Program-made: the position numbers and the translations under genes
Source: Deltaproteobacteria bacterium
Lineage (GTDB): Bacteria; Desulfobacterota; DSM-4660; Desulfatiglandales; Desulfatiglandaceae
Direction of reading: 5' to 3'
DNA: 64,000 nt
Assembly (NCBI GenBank): GCA_022340265.1
Contig: JAJDOH010000033.1
Span: forward strand, 1-64,000
The notes under the pieces: generated by a model
Database searches by the model: none
What the model was told of the DNA's origin: nothing
The model's input: only the letters and a program-made list of their open reading frames with translations
In this document: piece after piece, positions 32,783 through 41,808 of the stretch
How positions within the stretch are numbered: position 1 is the stretch's first letter
Layout of the letters: each line of letters starts with the position of its first letter

Positions 32783-34801
32783 TTGCTGGTGAATCGCAGG
32801 AAAAAGAGAGCACGTCGCAGATTGCTCTTCTGGCTGTTTGCGCTGATGTTGCTGGGCATTTCAGCCGCTGGTTGGTGGCTCTGGCAGCCAAAAAAAACCC
32901 ATACGCCGCGTCTGAATTATATTTTGATTGATGTCAATGGGCAGCCCCTTAAACTCCTATCCGGGGAAACCTTTTCACTTCGGCCCGAAGACAAAATCAA
33001 AATCACCGACGTTTCAACCACCATCCCTTTTAATATGGATACCCGTCTGGTCTGTAAAGGACTCGACGTTAATGCCTTGCAGTACGACACCATAAAGCTT
33101 ACCGAGTTGCTCCCCCAAAAAGATGCATTTCAGCGCTACCAATTTCGCATAGAAGTTAAATATCTAAATAATGAAATCGGGCACATAACGTGGATTATCC
33201 AGCCCTATGCAGAGGACTGGCTGGAAAAGGCCAACCGGATCATTGATGATCGAATGAGACTTGAAATTCTTCAACGAGGACACAACCTGCTTCCCGATGA
33301 CGATCGAATTCGTGATCGGCTTCTGGCTGAGTACATGGCACAGAAAAAATGGGAAAAGGCCCTGCCACTGCTGAAGAAAAAAGCGGCGAAGAAAGGGGAT
33401 ATCGAAACGTTGAATGATCTTCTCGCCTGCTATAGCGGATTGAAAAACCAAAACGGCGTGTTGGCGGTTTTAAACCAATTGCTGGAAAAACGTCCCAACG
33501 ATTTGGAAACCCGTGGGCGGCTTGCTGAAATCCTGGTGGAACGGGAAGAATGGGACAAGGCTGCAGAACAGTATGAAATAATGATTGAAAATGCCCCTGC
33601 ATCCGAACACCTTCTGCTGTATAAGACTCTGGGGTTTCTGTATACGAAAGCCGGAAAACTGGAAAAGGCTGTTTCAGCTTATCTGTCAGCTGCGAATATC
33701 GATCAGAAAGATCCCAACCTTCACTATAATTTATCGGCCCTTTATGAAAGACTGGGGCGGCAGAAAGAGGCCGATTTTTATCTGGACAATGCGGTCACCT
33801 TGAATTCCGAGGACGTTGAAGGGCGATTGAAACTGGCGCAGAGACTGGCGGACAAAGGAAACCTTGAGGGTGCTCGCAAATCTCTGTCCGGAATCCTTAA
33901 AAAGAAACCGGATTCAAAACGAGGCCTTGCTCTGATGGCCAATATTCTGGAGCGACAGGGCGATAACACGGAACTTAGGAAGGTATATGAGAAAATGCTT
34001 TCGCTGGATCCCGCAAATGAAGCCGTAAGTTACAACCTGGGCGTTCTGGAATACGAAGATGGGAACCTCAAGCGTGCGCTTCCCTACTTCGAGAACTACG
34101 CCAAGAATCACCCTGAAGATGTCACGGTTCAGGAAATCCTTTTTGATATTTATAGAAAAGAGAATGATGCTTCCGCCGCCTACGAAAAAGCGCTGCTTTT
34201 ACTGGACCTTAAGCCGGATATTGTAGAACCCTACGATTTTGTGTTTGAATATTTGAAAAACAAGGGTGAATACGATCAACTGATTTCTATTTTGGAGACC
34301 GGATTGAAGCATAATCCTGATCAGATTCATCTCAACGAATATCTGGCAACGGCATATTTGAAGGCCGGGAAAGTGGATTTGGGGATCAGGTGCATCGAAA
34401 AGCTCTTGAAGGACCAAAAAAGTCAGGCGGCGCCATTGCTTGATGCCTTATTTGAAATCCTGGTGGCCGAGAAGAACTATGACGCCATTATAGATATTAT
34501 GAAAAAGGGGTCAAAGTTTGATCCCGAAAATACGGTTTTGAGGGAGTACCTGATTTTCGCCTACCTTAAGACCGGAAAAGAATTGCTTGCGATCACCGAG
34601 ATGGAAAAAATCTTGGAACAGAAACCTGACGACATGGAACTGTGGCTGCAACTGGCAAGACTCAGCGAAAAGAAAAACCAGATCCCAAGAGCGATCAAAG
34701 CCTACCGGCGGGTGCTCGATCTTTCTCCTGAGCATCCTGAAGCATCTGAAGCCTATTTGAGGTTGCGGCTCCAAGGGGTTGGTGGAGAGAGTGAGAAATG
34801 A
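32783..34801 (+). CDS. Membrane-anchored TPR-repeat protein
   Basis: A 672 aa protein. The first 12 residues are very basic (NRRKKRARRR), then one membrane helix (LLFWLFALMLLGISAAGWWL), a 100-residue non-repeat beta-rich domain (about 45-140), and then at least 12 TPR-like repeats to the C-terminus (for instance AYLSAANIDQKDPNLHYNLS and YEKMLSLDPANEAVSYNLGV). The topology suggests a periplasmic TPR scaffold anchored in the inner membrane. The start is a TTG without a clear ribosome binding site; a GTG two codons later is equally possible. It overlaps the following Nudix gene. No specific function is known. Confidence 0.8.
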   Translation: MLVNRRKKRARRRLLFWLFALMLLGISAAGWWLWQPKKTHTPRLNYILIDVNGQPLKLLSGETFSLRPEDKIKITDVSTTIPFNMDTRLVCKGLDVNALQYDTIKLTELLPQKDAFQRYQFRIEVKYLNNEIGHITWIIQPYAEDWLEKANRIIDDRMRLEILQRGHNLLPDDDRIRDRLLAEYMAQKKWEKALPLLKKKAAKKGDIETLNDLLACYSGLKNQNGVLAVLNQLLEKRPNDLETRGRLAEILVEREEWDKAAEQYEIMIENAPASEHLLLYKTLGFLYTKAGKLEKAVSAYLSAANIDQKDPNLHYNLSALYERLGRQKEADFYLDNAVTLNSEDVEGRLKLAQRLADKGNLEGARKSLSGILKKKPDSKRGLALMANILERQGDNTELRKVYEKMLSLDPANEAVSYNLGVLEYEDGNLKRALPYFENYAKNHPEDVTVQEILFDIYRKENDASAAYEKALLLLDLKPDIVEPYDFVFEYLKNKGEYDQLISILETGLKHNPDQIHLNEYLATAYLKAGKVDLGIRCIEKLLKDQKSQAAPLLDALFEILVAEKNYDAIIDIMKKGSKFDPENTVLREYLIFAYLKTGKELLAITEMEKILEQKPDDMELWLQLARLSEKKNQIPRAIKAYRRVLDLSPEHPEASEAYLRLRLQGVGGESEK

Positions 34802-35546
34802 TGGCGGAAGGCAGCGCTTCCGTGTAACGGCAGGGTTGGTCCGCAAAAACGGAAAGCTTCTCGTTTCAAAAAGGCGGAAAGGATCCCATCTGGAAGGCTT
34901 CTGGGAGTTTCCCGGTGGCAAACAGGAGAGGGGGGAGAGCCTTTCAGAGTGTCTTGAACGGGAACTCCGGGAAGAGTTGGGGATCTCGGTAATGGTCGGG
35001 CCGGGGGTTACTCCTGTTTTGCACGATTACGCCTTGGTGCGGGTAGTCCTTTACGGTTTTTGCTGCACCTGGCTAAAGGGAGAACCCGAGGCTTTGGAAT
35101 GCCAGGAATTCCGATGGGTGGCACTTTCTGAACTGATGGATTTGAAGCTTCCGCCTCCGGATATAAAAATCATTAAAAAGCTCTTCAACAGCAAAATTTT
35201 TCAAGAATGGATGAAAGGAAAGGATATGTTCTACAAAAAGAATTCCGAAGGCTATTCCAGCCCTGTAAAAGGCGTACGGTTAAAGAGTCTCACTAATGGT
35301 GAAAAAACCCATATGTGCGAATTTATGATTGATGGTGGAAGCGAAATTCCTGAACACAGCCACCCTCACGAGCAGACGGGATACCTGGTTTCAGGAAAAT
35401 TGACGCTTATAACGGAAGACCAGCGCTTTGATGCGGAACCGGGAGACAGTTGGAGCATACCGGAAAATGTACCGCATAGCGCAACCGCCATTAACGATTC
35501 GGTGATTGTAGAGGTTTTTTCGCCCGTAAGAAAAGAGTATTTATAG
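34791..35546 (+). CDS. Nudix (MutT-like) hydrolase fused to a C-terminal cupin domain
   Basis: A 251 aa two-domain protein. The N-terminal part (about 1-128) is a MutT-like Nudix fold with a complete Nudix box at residues 43-65 (G43, E49, R57-E58, E61-E62, G64) and the MutT-type FWEFPGGKQERGESL. The C-terminal part (about 145-251) is a cupin with IPEHSHPHEQTGYLVSG and SIPENVPHSATA, giving the histidines and glutamate of a metal site. Nudix enzymes of this type clean 8-oxo-dGTP; the cupin may bind metal or a small ligand. GTG 34791 lies inside the TPR gene's last codons; a TTG at 34779 is the alternative. An ATG at 34798 is out of frame. Confidence 0.85.
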   Translation: MRNDGGRQRFRVTAGLVRKNGKLLVSKRRKGSHLEGFWEFPGGKQERGESLSECLERELREELGISVMVGPGVTPVLHDYALVRVVLYGFCCTWLKGEPEALECQEFRWVALSELMDLKLPPPDIKIIKKLFNSKIFQEWMKGKDMFYKKNSEGYSSPVKGVRLKSLTNGEKTHMCEFMIDGGSEIPEHSHPHEQTGYLVSGKLTLITEDQRFDAEPGDSWSIPENVPHSATAINDSVIVEVFSPVRKEYL

Positions 35547-35623
35547 GGGTTCAGTTTGTCTGTATAGTGTCTAAGAATGTTAACCCCAAACGGTTGTGAG
35601 GGTATGAGGAAAGGGGTGGGGTG

Positions 35624-37060
35624 ATGCCAAAGGGAAATTGTGAATTTAAGGCAACCGGCGGTCAGTACTTCAGCACCGTTATTTTTCACCTGGGGTTGTT
35701 CAGCCTCTTTTCATTGGGAATTTATCTTCCCTGGGCCCTGGTACGGCTATTCAAACTGAAGGCCGCCCACACCTCGATTCAAGGTAAAGACACCAAATTT
35801 TCAGGCCGTGGGGGAGCGCTTTTTGGACTCCTGCTGGTCAGCAGCTTGTTGACCATTGTCACGCTGGGCTTGTACGGTCCCTGGGCCTTTTGTCGAATCT
35901 TTCGATGGAAGGCTGACCATACGCTGGTGGGCGGTGTTCCCAGTCGTTTTTCAGGCACGGGCGGCGGGCTTTTTGTTCTTTACCTCTTCCAACTGATCTT
36001 GCTGCCGATGCTGACTTTCGGGTTTTACTATCCGGTGGGGATGTACCGTTTTCACGCCTGGAAGGAAGAACATACCTTATACGGCGGCAAGCCTGCCTCT
36101 TTCGGGGCCGGTCTGGGTGCATATATTAAAATCTGTTTGGTCACCTGGATATTGAATAGCCTTACCCTTGGGCTGTTTACACCCTGGGCCCTCTGTATGC
36201 TCTATCGATGGCAAATGGGCGGCCTGGCAGTGGGCGACCGAGAACTGACAGATCATTTTCCTCCCGTTCAAACCAGCTGGCGAGCTGTATTGATTACTTT
36301 TTTGATGGGTCTTCTTCTTGTCGCTTCCATGGGATTTTTCATTTTGGAAGAGATCAAATTTCACATGCAGGCGTTATCCAAGGGATCGTTTCAAGAAACA
36401 GCGGTTTTGAAATCAAAAATTGTGATGAGCAAACCGGAGACGCCGTCTGCCAAAGCTGTTGAAAAGACGGAAAAGCCCATAGCTGCCGAGAAGGAACCGG
36501 CCCTGAAACCATCCAAACCGAAAAAGACACAAACCGAAAAACCGAAAGCCGTCAATCAGGATTTTGAAGACCGACTCAGGAAAATCGATCTTCTCATTAA
36601 GGACAATCCGAAAAACGGAATCGCTTACTACAACAGAGCCTGTTTATATGCGTCGAAAGAGGACTTTGATCAGGCGCTCAAGGATTTTACCCAAGCCATA
36701 AACATCGATCCGGAGAATGCAGAGGCTTACTACAACCGGGGCATTGTTCGAGCCCGAAAGAACCAATACGACATGGCGATTCAGGATTTTCAGAAGGTCA
36801 TCAGGTTAAACCCTGCTTTTGAAGATGCCTATTGCAACCGGGGAAATGTCTACTACGCTTTGAAAAAATATAATCTTGCTGTTCAGGATTACGATAAAGC
36901 CCTTGAAATTGATCCCAAAGACAGGGACGTGTATTTCAATCGCGGGCTGTCGTATCTGGCGCTCCATCAAAAAATCAGGGCCTTTGCCGATTTCGAAAAG
37001 GCGCTGACGCTGGGTCAGAAAAAGGCCGAAGCGTATTTGAAGCGCCCAAAAGATTCATAA
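35624..37060 (+). CDS. DUF898-like membrane repeats fused to TPR repeats
   Basis: A 478 aa protein. The first about 210 residues hold four tandem copies of a roughly 50-residue motif, each like GGxLF...LTLGLYGPWAFCRIFRWKADHT, which resembles the DUF898 (YjgN-type) membrane repeats. A further membrane helix follows near 222-245. A Lys/Pro/Glu-rich linker (about 265-310) leads to four to five TPR repeats (about 315-470), including ALKDFTQAINIDPENAEAYY. ATG 35624 follows a G-rich AGGGGTGGGG ribosome binding site. Function unknown; the TPR part may dock a partner at the membrane. Confidence 0.75.
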   Translation: MPKGNCEFKATGGQYFSTVIFHLGLFSLFSLGIYLPWALVRLFKLKAAHTSIQGKDTKFSGRGGALFGLLLVSSLLTIVTLGLYGPWAFCRIFRWKADHTLVGGVPSRFSGTGGGLFVLYLFQLILLPMLTFGFYYPVGMYRFHAWKEEHTLYGGKPASFGAGLGAYIKICLVTWILNSLTLGLFTPWALCMLYRWQMGGLAVGDRELTDHFPPVQTSWRAVLITFLMGLLLVASMGFFILEEIKFHMQALSKGSFQETAVLKSKIVMSKPETPSAKAVEKTEKPIAAEKEPALKPSKPKKTQTEKPKAVNQDFEDRLRKIDLLIKDNPKNGIAYYNRACLYASKEDFDQALKDFTQAINIDPENAEAYYNRGIVRARKNQYDMAIQDFQKVIRLNPAFEDAYCNRGNVYYALKKYNLAVQDYDKALEIDPKDRDVYFNRGLSYLALHQKIRAFADFEKALTLGQKKAEAYLKRPKDS

Positions 37061-37107
37061 AAACGGTGTTCTGAATCGCAGGGCCTGCGCCGGTGTCAGA
37101 AATATTC

Positions 37108-37136
37108 TTGACTCTCAATGGGCTGCGCGGTAGTTA
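37108..37136 (+). promoter_or_regulatory. Candidate promoter of the transporter-HEAT-cNMP gene
   Basis: TTGACT, 17-base spacer, TAGTTA, ending 36 bases upstream of the ATG at 37173. The -10 is weak. Confidence 0.35.
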
Positions 37137-37172
37137 TAGACTTCCTTAACATTCTGTCGCCGAGGCGAATTG

Positions 37173-40100
37173 ATGCTCAAAATCCTGGGGAAATGGCTTA
37201 AGGTCTATGAAGACGAAATTTCGCTGTTTTTTTGGGTGGTTCTCCTTCTCTTCCTGATCCGTACGTCCAGTATTCTGTTTAACAACTTTGCGGAAACCGC
37301 ATTTCTCAAACGCTACGGCGTTGAATACCTGCCCATCGTCAACGTGGTCAATTCCATTTCCACTTTTTTTATCATGGGATTTTTGACCGGGCTCATGGCG
37401 AAGATTCCGGGCAGCCGCATGCTGGGCAATACCCTTTTGTTCTGCGGGGTGTCCGTCGCAGCCCTTCGCTTTGTGGTTCCCTTAGGGTTTGATCTCATTT
37501 ACCCGGTTCTCTATATTCTGAAAGCGCAATACGAAGTTCTTCTGGCGCTTATTTTCTGGAATCTGGCCAACGACCTTTTCAACACAAGACAGTCCAAGCG
37601 CCTTTTTCCGCTGATTACCGCAGGCGGAGTGGTCGGGGGCATCATCGGCAGTTTTGCCACACCGCCGCTGGCCAAAGCCATCACCATGGACAACCTGATG
37701 TTTGCCTATTTGATTACGACCTCTCTTGGCGCCTTCATGGTGCGACGAATGGGCAAACAGTTTCCCACGTTGCTGGTGTCCGACAAAAAGGGAAAAAAAG
37801 GCGGGAAGAAAACCAATATCGTGCAGGATTTCAAGAACGTTCTGCCGCTCATGAAGAAATCCACCCTTGTTAAAGTTCTGATTCTGTTGACACTCCTGCC
37901 GAACATTGTGATTCCCATCATGAATTACCAGTTTGCCTATTCCGTCAACCAGACATTTGCCACCCAGAACGGCATGCTGAGTTTCTTTGGCTATTTCCGG
38001 GGTTGCATGAATATCGTGAGCCTCATCATTCTGCTTTTTGTGGGCCGGTTGTATGGTCGTTTGGGGCTGCCCGTGGTTTTGATGTTTCACCCCATCAACT
38101 ATATGATCGCGTTTTTGGCGTTTTTGTTGCGATTTGACATTTTTTCCGCCATGTATGCCAGGATTTCCACCAATATTTTACGAACCACCATGAACAATCC
38201 GGCCCGTGCTATTCTCATGGGCCTTTTTCCCGTATCTTACCGGGCCGTGATCCGGCCTTTTTTACGGGGAACCGTGGTCCGTGTGGGCATATTAATCGGG
38301 TCGGGCATTATTATGGTCTCGGAGGGCCTCTATCCTCCCCGGTACCTTTCCATTGCCGCCATGATTTTTGTGGGCGCGTGGATCATGACCACCTTTGTTC
38401 TTAAAAAGAGTTACCCCCGCATTTTACTGGACCTGATCAGCAACAACATGTTGGATCTCAAATCCCTTGAGGAAAAGGATGCCGACAGCGTTTTTGCGGA
38501 CAAGAGCATCCGGAACAGGCTTCTGGAGACCTTTCTGGCCTCGAAAGGGGAAGACTGCCTGTGGCATGCTCGGATACTCAAAGCCCAGAATATCGAAAAC
38601 CTGGATGCTCACATCCTGAGGGTCCTTGATAATAACGATGACAAAACGAAAATAGAATTGCTGGCCATGCTTTCTCCCGAAGCGGGGGACGCCGCCATCG
38701 CTCGCTTAAGGGAATTGGTTGATCCTGAAAAAATGGATCTCACCATTGCCGTGGTCCAAGCCGCCAATCGCCTTTCGGGTGAAAGCGCCCGTGAATTTTG
38801 CGGGGAAGTTTTTGAGACCATCGAAAGCCCCGATGTGAGAGCCTATGCGGTCGTTGGTTTGTACAACGCATCCCCGGGAGATTACGAAGGGGTAATTGAT
38901 GCGTGGTTGAATTCCCGGGAACTGGCAGAAAGGCGCGCCGGCATCATTGCGTCCGGCAAGACCGGACACGAAAGTTATATTCCAAAGTTGAAGGAGATGC
39001 TGTCGGCTTCTGAAAATGAAGATATCATTCAACATCTGTTGGACGCACTTCACAGCCTGAAAATGGATGCACCCAACAGTCTGGTTATGAAATACCTGAC
39101 CCACCCCGCGGAACAGGTTCGTCTGGCTGCGCTCAAAGCCTTTGAACTCAATGACGACGATGCCCTTCGAATGGCCGTCATCCTCATGGATGATGTTTCA
39201 GAGGAAATCCACGATCTGGCAAAAGAAAAGATTCTGAATGCAACACACCAGAATCCCATGGTGCTTGTAGAATCCCTGAACATCCCCAGGCGGCGTGTTC
39301 GCGAAGGCATATTTAGTTTGTTGGAATCATTGAACATCAAAGACCTTGAACTTTATCGTTTTGCACGCTCCCAGCTGGAGGCGTGCTATAATCATCTTTT
39401 GGAGATAGAAGGGGTTAACGACTTTCCTGAAAGCCAGGGAAAGGAACTCTTGTTAAGTCACCTGAACGATAAAATCCAGGTGGAACTCGAAACCATACTT
39501 CGCGTTCTGGCCACGGAGGACCGTACAGGACAGATGCGGATCATCTGGCGCGGTATTTTTTCGTCGGATAAACGGGCAAGATCCAACAGCCTGGAAGCCC
39601 TGGATGATTCCATGGACAAATCCCTTTCCAGTATCATGCTGCCGCTTCTGGAGAGCGAGAATAATAAAACGGCATTGGCGGTGGGGCGGAAAAAATTCAA
39701 GTTACCCCGGTTCGAAGGTGATCAGCGTGCGTTTTGTTCCCATCTTCTGCAAAAGGATGATTGGGTCATCCTGGTTTTGACTTTGTTTTTGCTGCTGGAT
39801 CGTAAAAACGACATTCTGGATGAGGGAATTTTGAAGCATCTGGCCGAATCGGAAAATTCATATGTTCGTCAAATGGCCTTAAAGGTGATGAATGTCCGGA
39901 ATGATGATTCAGACAATATGGAGGAGGGTATGGAAACGGAAATCACAATTCCCGACAAAATCCTGCGGTTGAAGGGGATCAACATATTTGAAGGGCTTTC
40001 CGTGAGCGAACTGGCGGCCATCGCATCGGTAACGGAAGAGCTCGAATGCGCAAAGGATGAATTTGTCATAAAAGAGGGCGAAGCCGGAGAAACCATGTTC

Positions 40101-40394
40101 CTCATTATTAACGGAGCCGTTTCCGTGCTCAAAGGTGTCGGAGTTGAAAATTCTCGTGAGATAGAACTGGCCCGTATTGGCGTCGGCGATTATTTCGGAG
40201 AAATGGCGCTTTTTGAAGATGCCGTGCGTTCGGCTTCCATCAAAGCTTCGGAAGACTCTCGATTCCTGGTACTGCACAAACAGGAGTTCACCGAAATTGT
40301 GCGAGAATATCCACAGATCGCCCTCCACATCTGCAAGGCGCTCAGCGGTCGAATGCGCGACCTCCATGAAAAGCTGCAAAACTATGAAAAATAG
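37173..40394 (+). CDS. Nucleotide-transporter-like membrane domain fused to HEAT repeats and a cyclic-nucleotide-binding domain
   Basis: A 1073 aa protein. The first about 415 residues have about 11-12 membrane helices and resemble the Npt1/Npt2 (ATP/ADP-translocase-like, MFS-fold) family: RTSSILFNNFAETAFLKRYG, ANDLFNTRQSKRLFPLITAG, GGVVGGIIGSFATPP. Residues about 440-910 are alpha-helical repeats of HEAT type (ALHSLKMDAPNSLVMKYLTH). The C-terminal part (about 935-1065) is a cNMP-binding domain with IKEGEAGETMFLIINGAVSV and a phosphate cassette FGEMALFEDAVRSASIKA that keeps the Glu and Arg. I infer a ligand-gated membrane transporter or sensor. Neither nucleotide transport nor cAMP/cGMP binding is shown here. 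Related fusions may occur in other deltaproteobacteria. Confidence 0.8.
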   Translation: MLKILGKWLKVYEDEISLFFWVVLLLFLIRTSSILFNNFAETAFLKRYGVEYLPIVNVVNSISTFFIMGFLTGLMAKIPGSRMLGNTLLFCGVSVAALRFVVPLGFDLIYPVLYILKAQYEVLLALIFWNLANDLFNTRQSKRLFPLITAGGVVGGIIGSFATPPLAKAITMDNLMFAYLITTSLGAFMVRRMGKQFPTLLVSDKKGKKGGKKTNIVQDFKNVLPLMKKSTLVKVLILLTLLPNIVIPIMNYQFAYSVNQTFATQNGMLSFFGYFRGCMNIVSLIILLFVGRLYGRLGLPVVLMFHPINYMIAFLAFLLRFDIFSAMYARISTNILRTTMNNPARAILMGLFPVSYRAVIRPFLRGTVVRVGILIGSGIIMVSEGLYPPRYLSIAAMIFVGAWIMTTFVLKKSYPRILLDLISNNMLDLKSLEEKDADSVFADKSIRNRLLETFLASKGEDCLWHARILKAQNIENLDAHILRVLDNNDDKTKIELLAMLSPEAGDAAIARLRELVDPEKMDLTIAVVQAANRLSGESAREFCGEVFETIESPDVRAYAVVGLYNASPGDYEGVIDAWLNSRELAERRAGIIASGKTGHESYIPKLKEMLSASENEDIIQHLLDALHSLKMDAPNSLVMKYLTHPAEQVRLAALKAFELNDDDALRMAVILMDDVSEEIHDLAKEKILNATHQNPMVLVESLNIPRRRVREGIFSLLESLNIKDLELYRFARSQLEACYNHLLEIEGVNDFPESQGKELLLSHLNDKIQVELETILRVLATEDRTGQMRIIWRGIFSSDKRARSNSLEALDDSMDKSLSSIMLPLLESENNKTALAVGRKKFKLPRFEGDQRAFCSHLLQKDDWVILVLTLFLLLDRKNDILDEGILKHLAESENSYVRQMALKVMNVRNDDSDNMEEGMETEITIPDKILRLKGINIFEGLSVSELAAIASVTEELECAKDEFVIKEGEAGETMFLIINGAVSVLKGVGVENSREIELARIGVGDYFGEMALFEDAVRSASIKASEDSRFLVLHKQEFTEIVREYPQIALHICKALSGRMRDLHEKLQNYEK

Positions 40395-40522
40395 GCACAT
40401 TTCCCGTTCAGCCCCTCCAATGTCGGAACTTTTGATTTTAGATTCAGTTCTGCCGGACAATAACAACAACTGAGTGCTATTTGGTTTTGCACCATTCTGA
40501 AACGTCCTAAAAAGGGGAACAC

Positions 40523-41674
40523 ATGCGTCATCTGGATCTTTGTTTGCGCCCGGTCGAAAGCGGTGATGAAAACGGGCGGATGCGAATTAATGTTGATTTC
40601 AGGCGGTCTTACGATGAGGATCTGACATTGTGGTATTCGATTCCTAACGACCAATACCCATATGTTTCCTGTGATCTGATGGATCCGTTTGTTACGGCTG
40701 CCTTATTGAAAGCCATGGAGGACAGGGCGACGCTGCGGGTCCATGGGCCGGTTTCCGCTTCTCTGCTGGACAATCTGGAAGAGTTTCAGCTTATTTTCAG
40801 TACATGGTTTCCAGATAAATACCACCACCCCATTGATATTGTGGCCGATGTGGAAACTGAAGGAACAAGGCGCAACCACAAGGTCATCTTAAGCTTTTCG
40901 GGCGGTGTGGATGGCGCTTTCAGTGCCCTGAATCATGTGGTGAGAAAAGGCCCCATCAAAAGGAAGCTTTTTGACGTGGATGCCATACTGTATATTGAAG
41001 GTTTTGATGTGAACATCCAATACGATAGAGAATGCGGAAATGTCGTTCAAAGAAATCGAAAACTTTTTGCTTCCTATCCCCATTTGACATTTTTAAATGT
41101 CCGAACCAATTTAAAGTATCTCCTTTCCATCAAACGATTCTGGATGAGCCATGCCTGTGTTGTGGCATCCGTCGCGTCCCTCTTCCGCACCATGTGGGGC
41201 GGTTGTCTTTTGGGTAGCAGTCATTCCTACCTTCATCTGCGGCCATGGGGAAGCCATCCCTTGACGGACAGACTTCTTTCCAGTCGCAGCTTTGAAATGT
41301 ATCATGATACGGTCTTTAAACGGATGGAAAAACTGGAAGCGTTGTTTGCATGGCCTGAAGCCCTTGAAAATCTCAAGGTTTGCTGGGAAGGACAATACCG
41401 GTACGATACGCTTCCCGATACCAACTGCTGCCGGTGCGATAAATGTGTACGCACCATGCTGGCGTTCAAAGCCCTGGGTCATGAGATTCCCGGCAGTTTC
41501 GCCGAAGAACTGACCGTCGAAAAAGTGCAGGGACTTAAAAACAAACCTTTTGACTGGTCCAGGCTTATGTTTTTAAATGAAATCTTGGATACAGCAAAGG
41601 AAAGAGGGCTGGAAAAAATGCCTGTTTTTGCAGCCCTTGCGGGCATCGTCGAAGAAAACAGCAAAATGGTATAA
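40523..41674 (+). CDS. PP-loop ATP-pyrophosphatase-like protein with a Cys cluster, function unknown
   Basis: A 383 aa protein. The PP-loop is at residues 124-132 (SFSGGVDGA). A C-terminal cysteine cluster (C302, C303, C305, C308; NCCRCDKCVRTM) resembles zinc or iron-sulfur clusters of QueC-like enzymes, but the spacing differs. The N-terminal 110 residues form a separate domain. Good ribosome binding site AGGGGA seven bases before the ATG. It directly precedes the radical SAM gene. I do not recognise a named family. A tRNA or small-molecule adenylation role would be a guess. Confidence 0.8.
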   Translation: MRHLDLCLRPVESGDENGRMRINVDFRRSYDEDLTLWYSIPNDQYPYVSCDLMDPFVTAALLKAMEDRATLRVHGPVSASLLDNLEEFQLIFSTWFPDKYHHPIDIVADVETEGTRRNHKVILSFSGGVDGAFSALNHVVRKGPIKRKLFDVDAILYIEGFDVNIQYDRECGNVVQRNRKLFASYPHLTFLNVRTNLKYLLSIKRFWMSHACVVASVASLFRTMWGGCLLGSSHSYLHLRPWGSHPLTDRLLSSRSFEMYHDTVFKRMEKLEALFAWPEALENLKVCWEGQYRYDTLPDTNCCRCDKCVRTMLAFKALGHEIPGSFAEELTVEKVQGLKNKPFDWSRLMFLNEILDTAKERGLEKMPVFAALAGIVEENSKMV

Positions 41675-41808
41675 CGGCTCATCGATGATTGTATCAAATA
41701 AATCGTTAAAATGAAGCAGTCAATAAGCCCGTTATAAAGTTTTGGAAGCATGCTCACAATGAAATTGTCGGCATCAAAAATCAGTTAATCCATGGGGATG
41801 ACCAAAAA

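Noticed and set aside
37482-38090. 202-codon frame on the minus strand within the transporter domain
   Set aside because: Antisense to well-conserved membrane helices; composition typical of a shadow frame.
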